Source: Sarcophilus harrisii
Lineage: Eukaryota > Chordata > Mammalia > Dasyuromorphia > Dasyuridae
Direction of reading: 5' to 3'
DNA length: 64,000 nucleotides
Assembly: GCF_902635505.1 (NCBI RefSeq)
Contig: NC_045429.1
Span: 217,561,997 to 217,625,996, forward strand
Shown: piece by piece, positions 63,895 through 64,000 of the stretch
Position numbering within the stretch: the stretch's first letter is position 1
How the letters are laid out: every line of letters starts with the position of its first letter
The notes under the pieces: model-generated
Seen by the model: the letters and a program-made list of their open reading frames with translations, nothing else
Told to the model about the DNA's origin: nothing
Database searches by the model: none
Translations under genes and position numbers: made by a program

Positions 63895-64000
63895 ATTTTA
63901 TTTTTCAAAATGAAATAAAATCCACTTTCTCACCTCTATCCCCATTTGAAAAAGAAAAAGAAAAAACAAAGCTTCTTGTAACAATATGCATAATAAAGCA
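63895..64000 (-). mobile_element. Old L1 3' UTR, cut by the window end
   Basis: 'ttttatttttcaaaatgaaa' and 'gaaaaagaaaaagaaaaaac' followed by 'cttcttgtaacaatatgcat' match the subfamily at 25,265-25,490. It continues beyond the window. Confidence 0.5.

Larger units (their letters stand above)
58587..64000 (+). other. GABRR2: GABRR2 intron 1 (partial)
   Basis: No further GABRR2 exon could be recognised, so at least 5.4 kb of intron 1 is inside the window. It holds L1, L2 and SINE fragments listed separately. Bases 59,420-60,880, 61,565-62,190 and 63,370-63,890 contain nothing I recognise. Confidence 0.7.

Overview
The window is mammalian nuclear DNA and almost certainly from a marsupial. The two genes have clear human orthologues. 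The repeat content is the marsupial mix: L1 elements with the marsupial 3' UTR, CORE-SINEs of the MIR/Ther-1 type, tRNA-derived SINEs whose tails look RTE-like, and old L2 and L3/CR1. An Australian marsupial is plausible from the young L1 subfamily, but I cannot name the species. Repeat family names are from memory, not from a masking run.

Layout: 1-6,560 is intergenic and full of repeat fossils (L2, a probable LTR remnant, L3/CR1, several L1 and SINE pieces, and a hAT-like element next to the promoter). A CpG island at about 6,570-7,780 is the promoter and first exon of UBE2J1. UBE2J1 runs on the + strand from the ATG at 7,260 to the stop at 50,223 in eight coding exons. All splice junctions were read by eye. 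The joined CDS is 963 nt and encodes 320 residues, with catalytic Cys91 and a C-terminal tail anchor. Its 3' UTR ends near 52,235 and contains an antisense 7SL RNA retrocopy with intact target-site duplications. About 8 kb downstream, on the same strand, lies the first coding exon of GABRR2 (58,474-58,586), which is too short to stand out as an open reading frame. The rest, to 64,000, is GABRR2 intron 1. The order UBE2J1 then GABRR2, same strand, matches human 6q15.

Functionally, UBE2J1 is the tail-anchored ER ubiquitin-conjugating enzyme of ER-associated degradation. GABRR2 is the rho-2 subunit of an ionotropic GABA receptor. The two are neighbours rather than partners in a pathway. The UBE2J1 promoter has a perfect match to the XBP1/ATF6 UPR element core, which fits its role in ER stress.

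Most of the window is transposon-derived. Five nearly identical young L1 3' ends, all antisense to the genes and four with long perfect target-site duplications, are the most recent insertions. I found no undescribed multi-gene system. The most useful observations are the hidden GABRR2 exon, the 7SL retrocopy inside the UBE2J1 3' UTR, the UPR element cluster, and the strong antisense bias of L1 copies.
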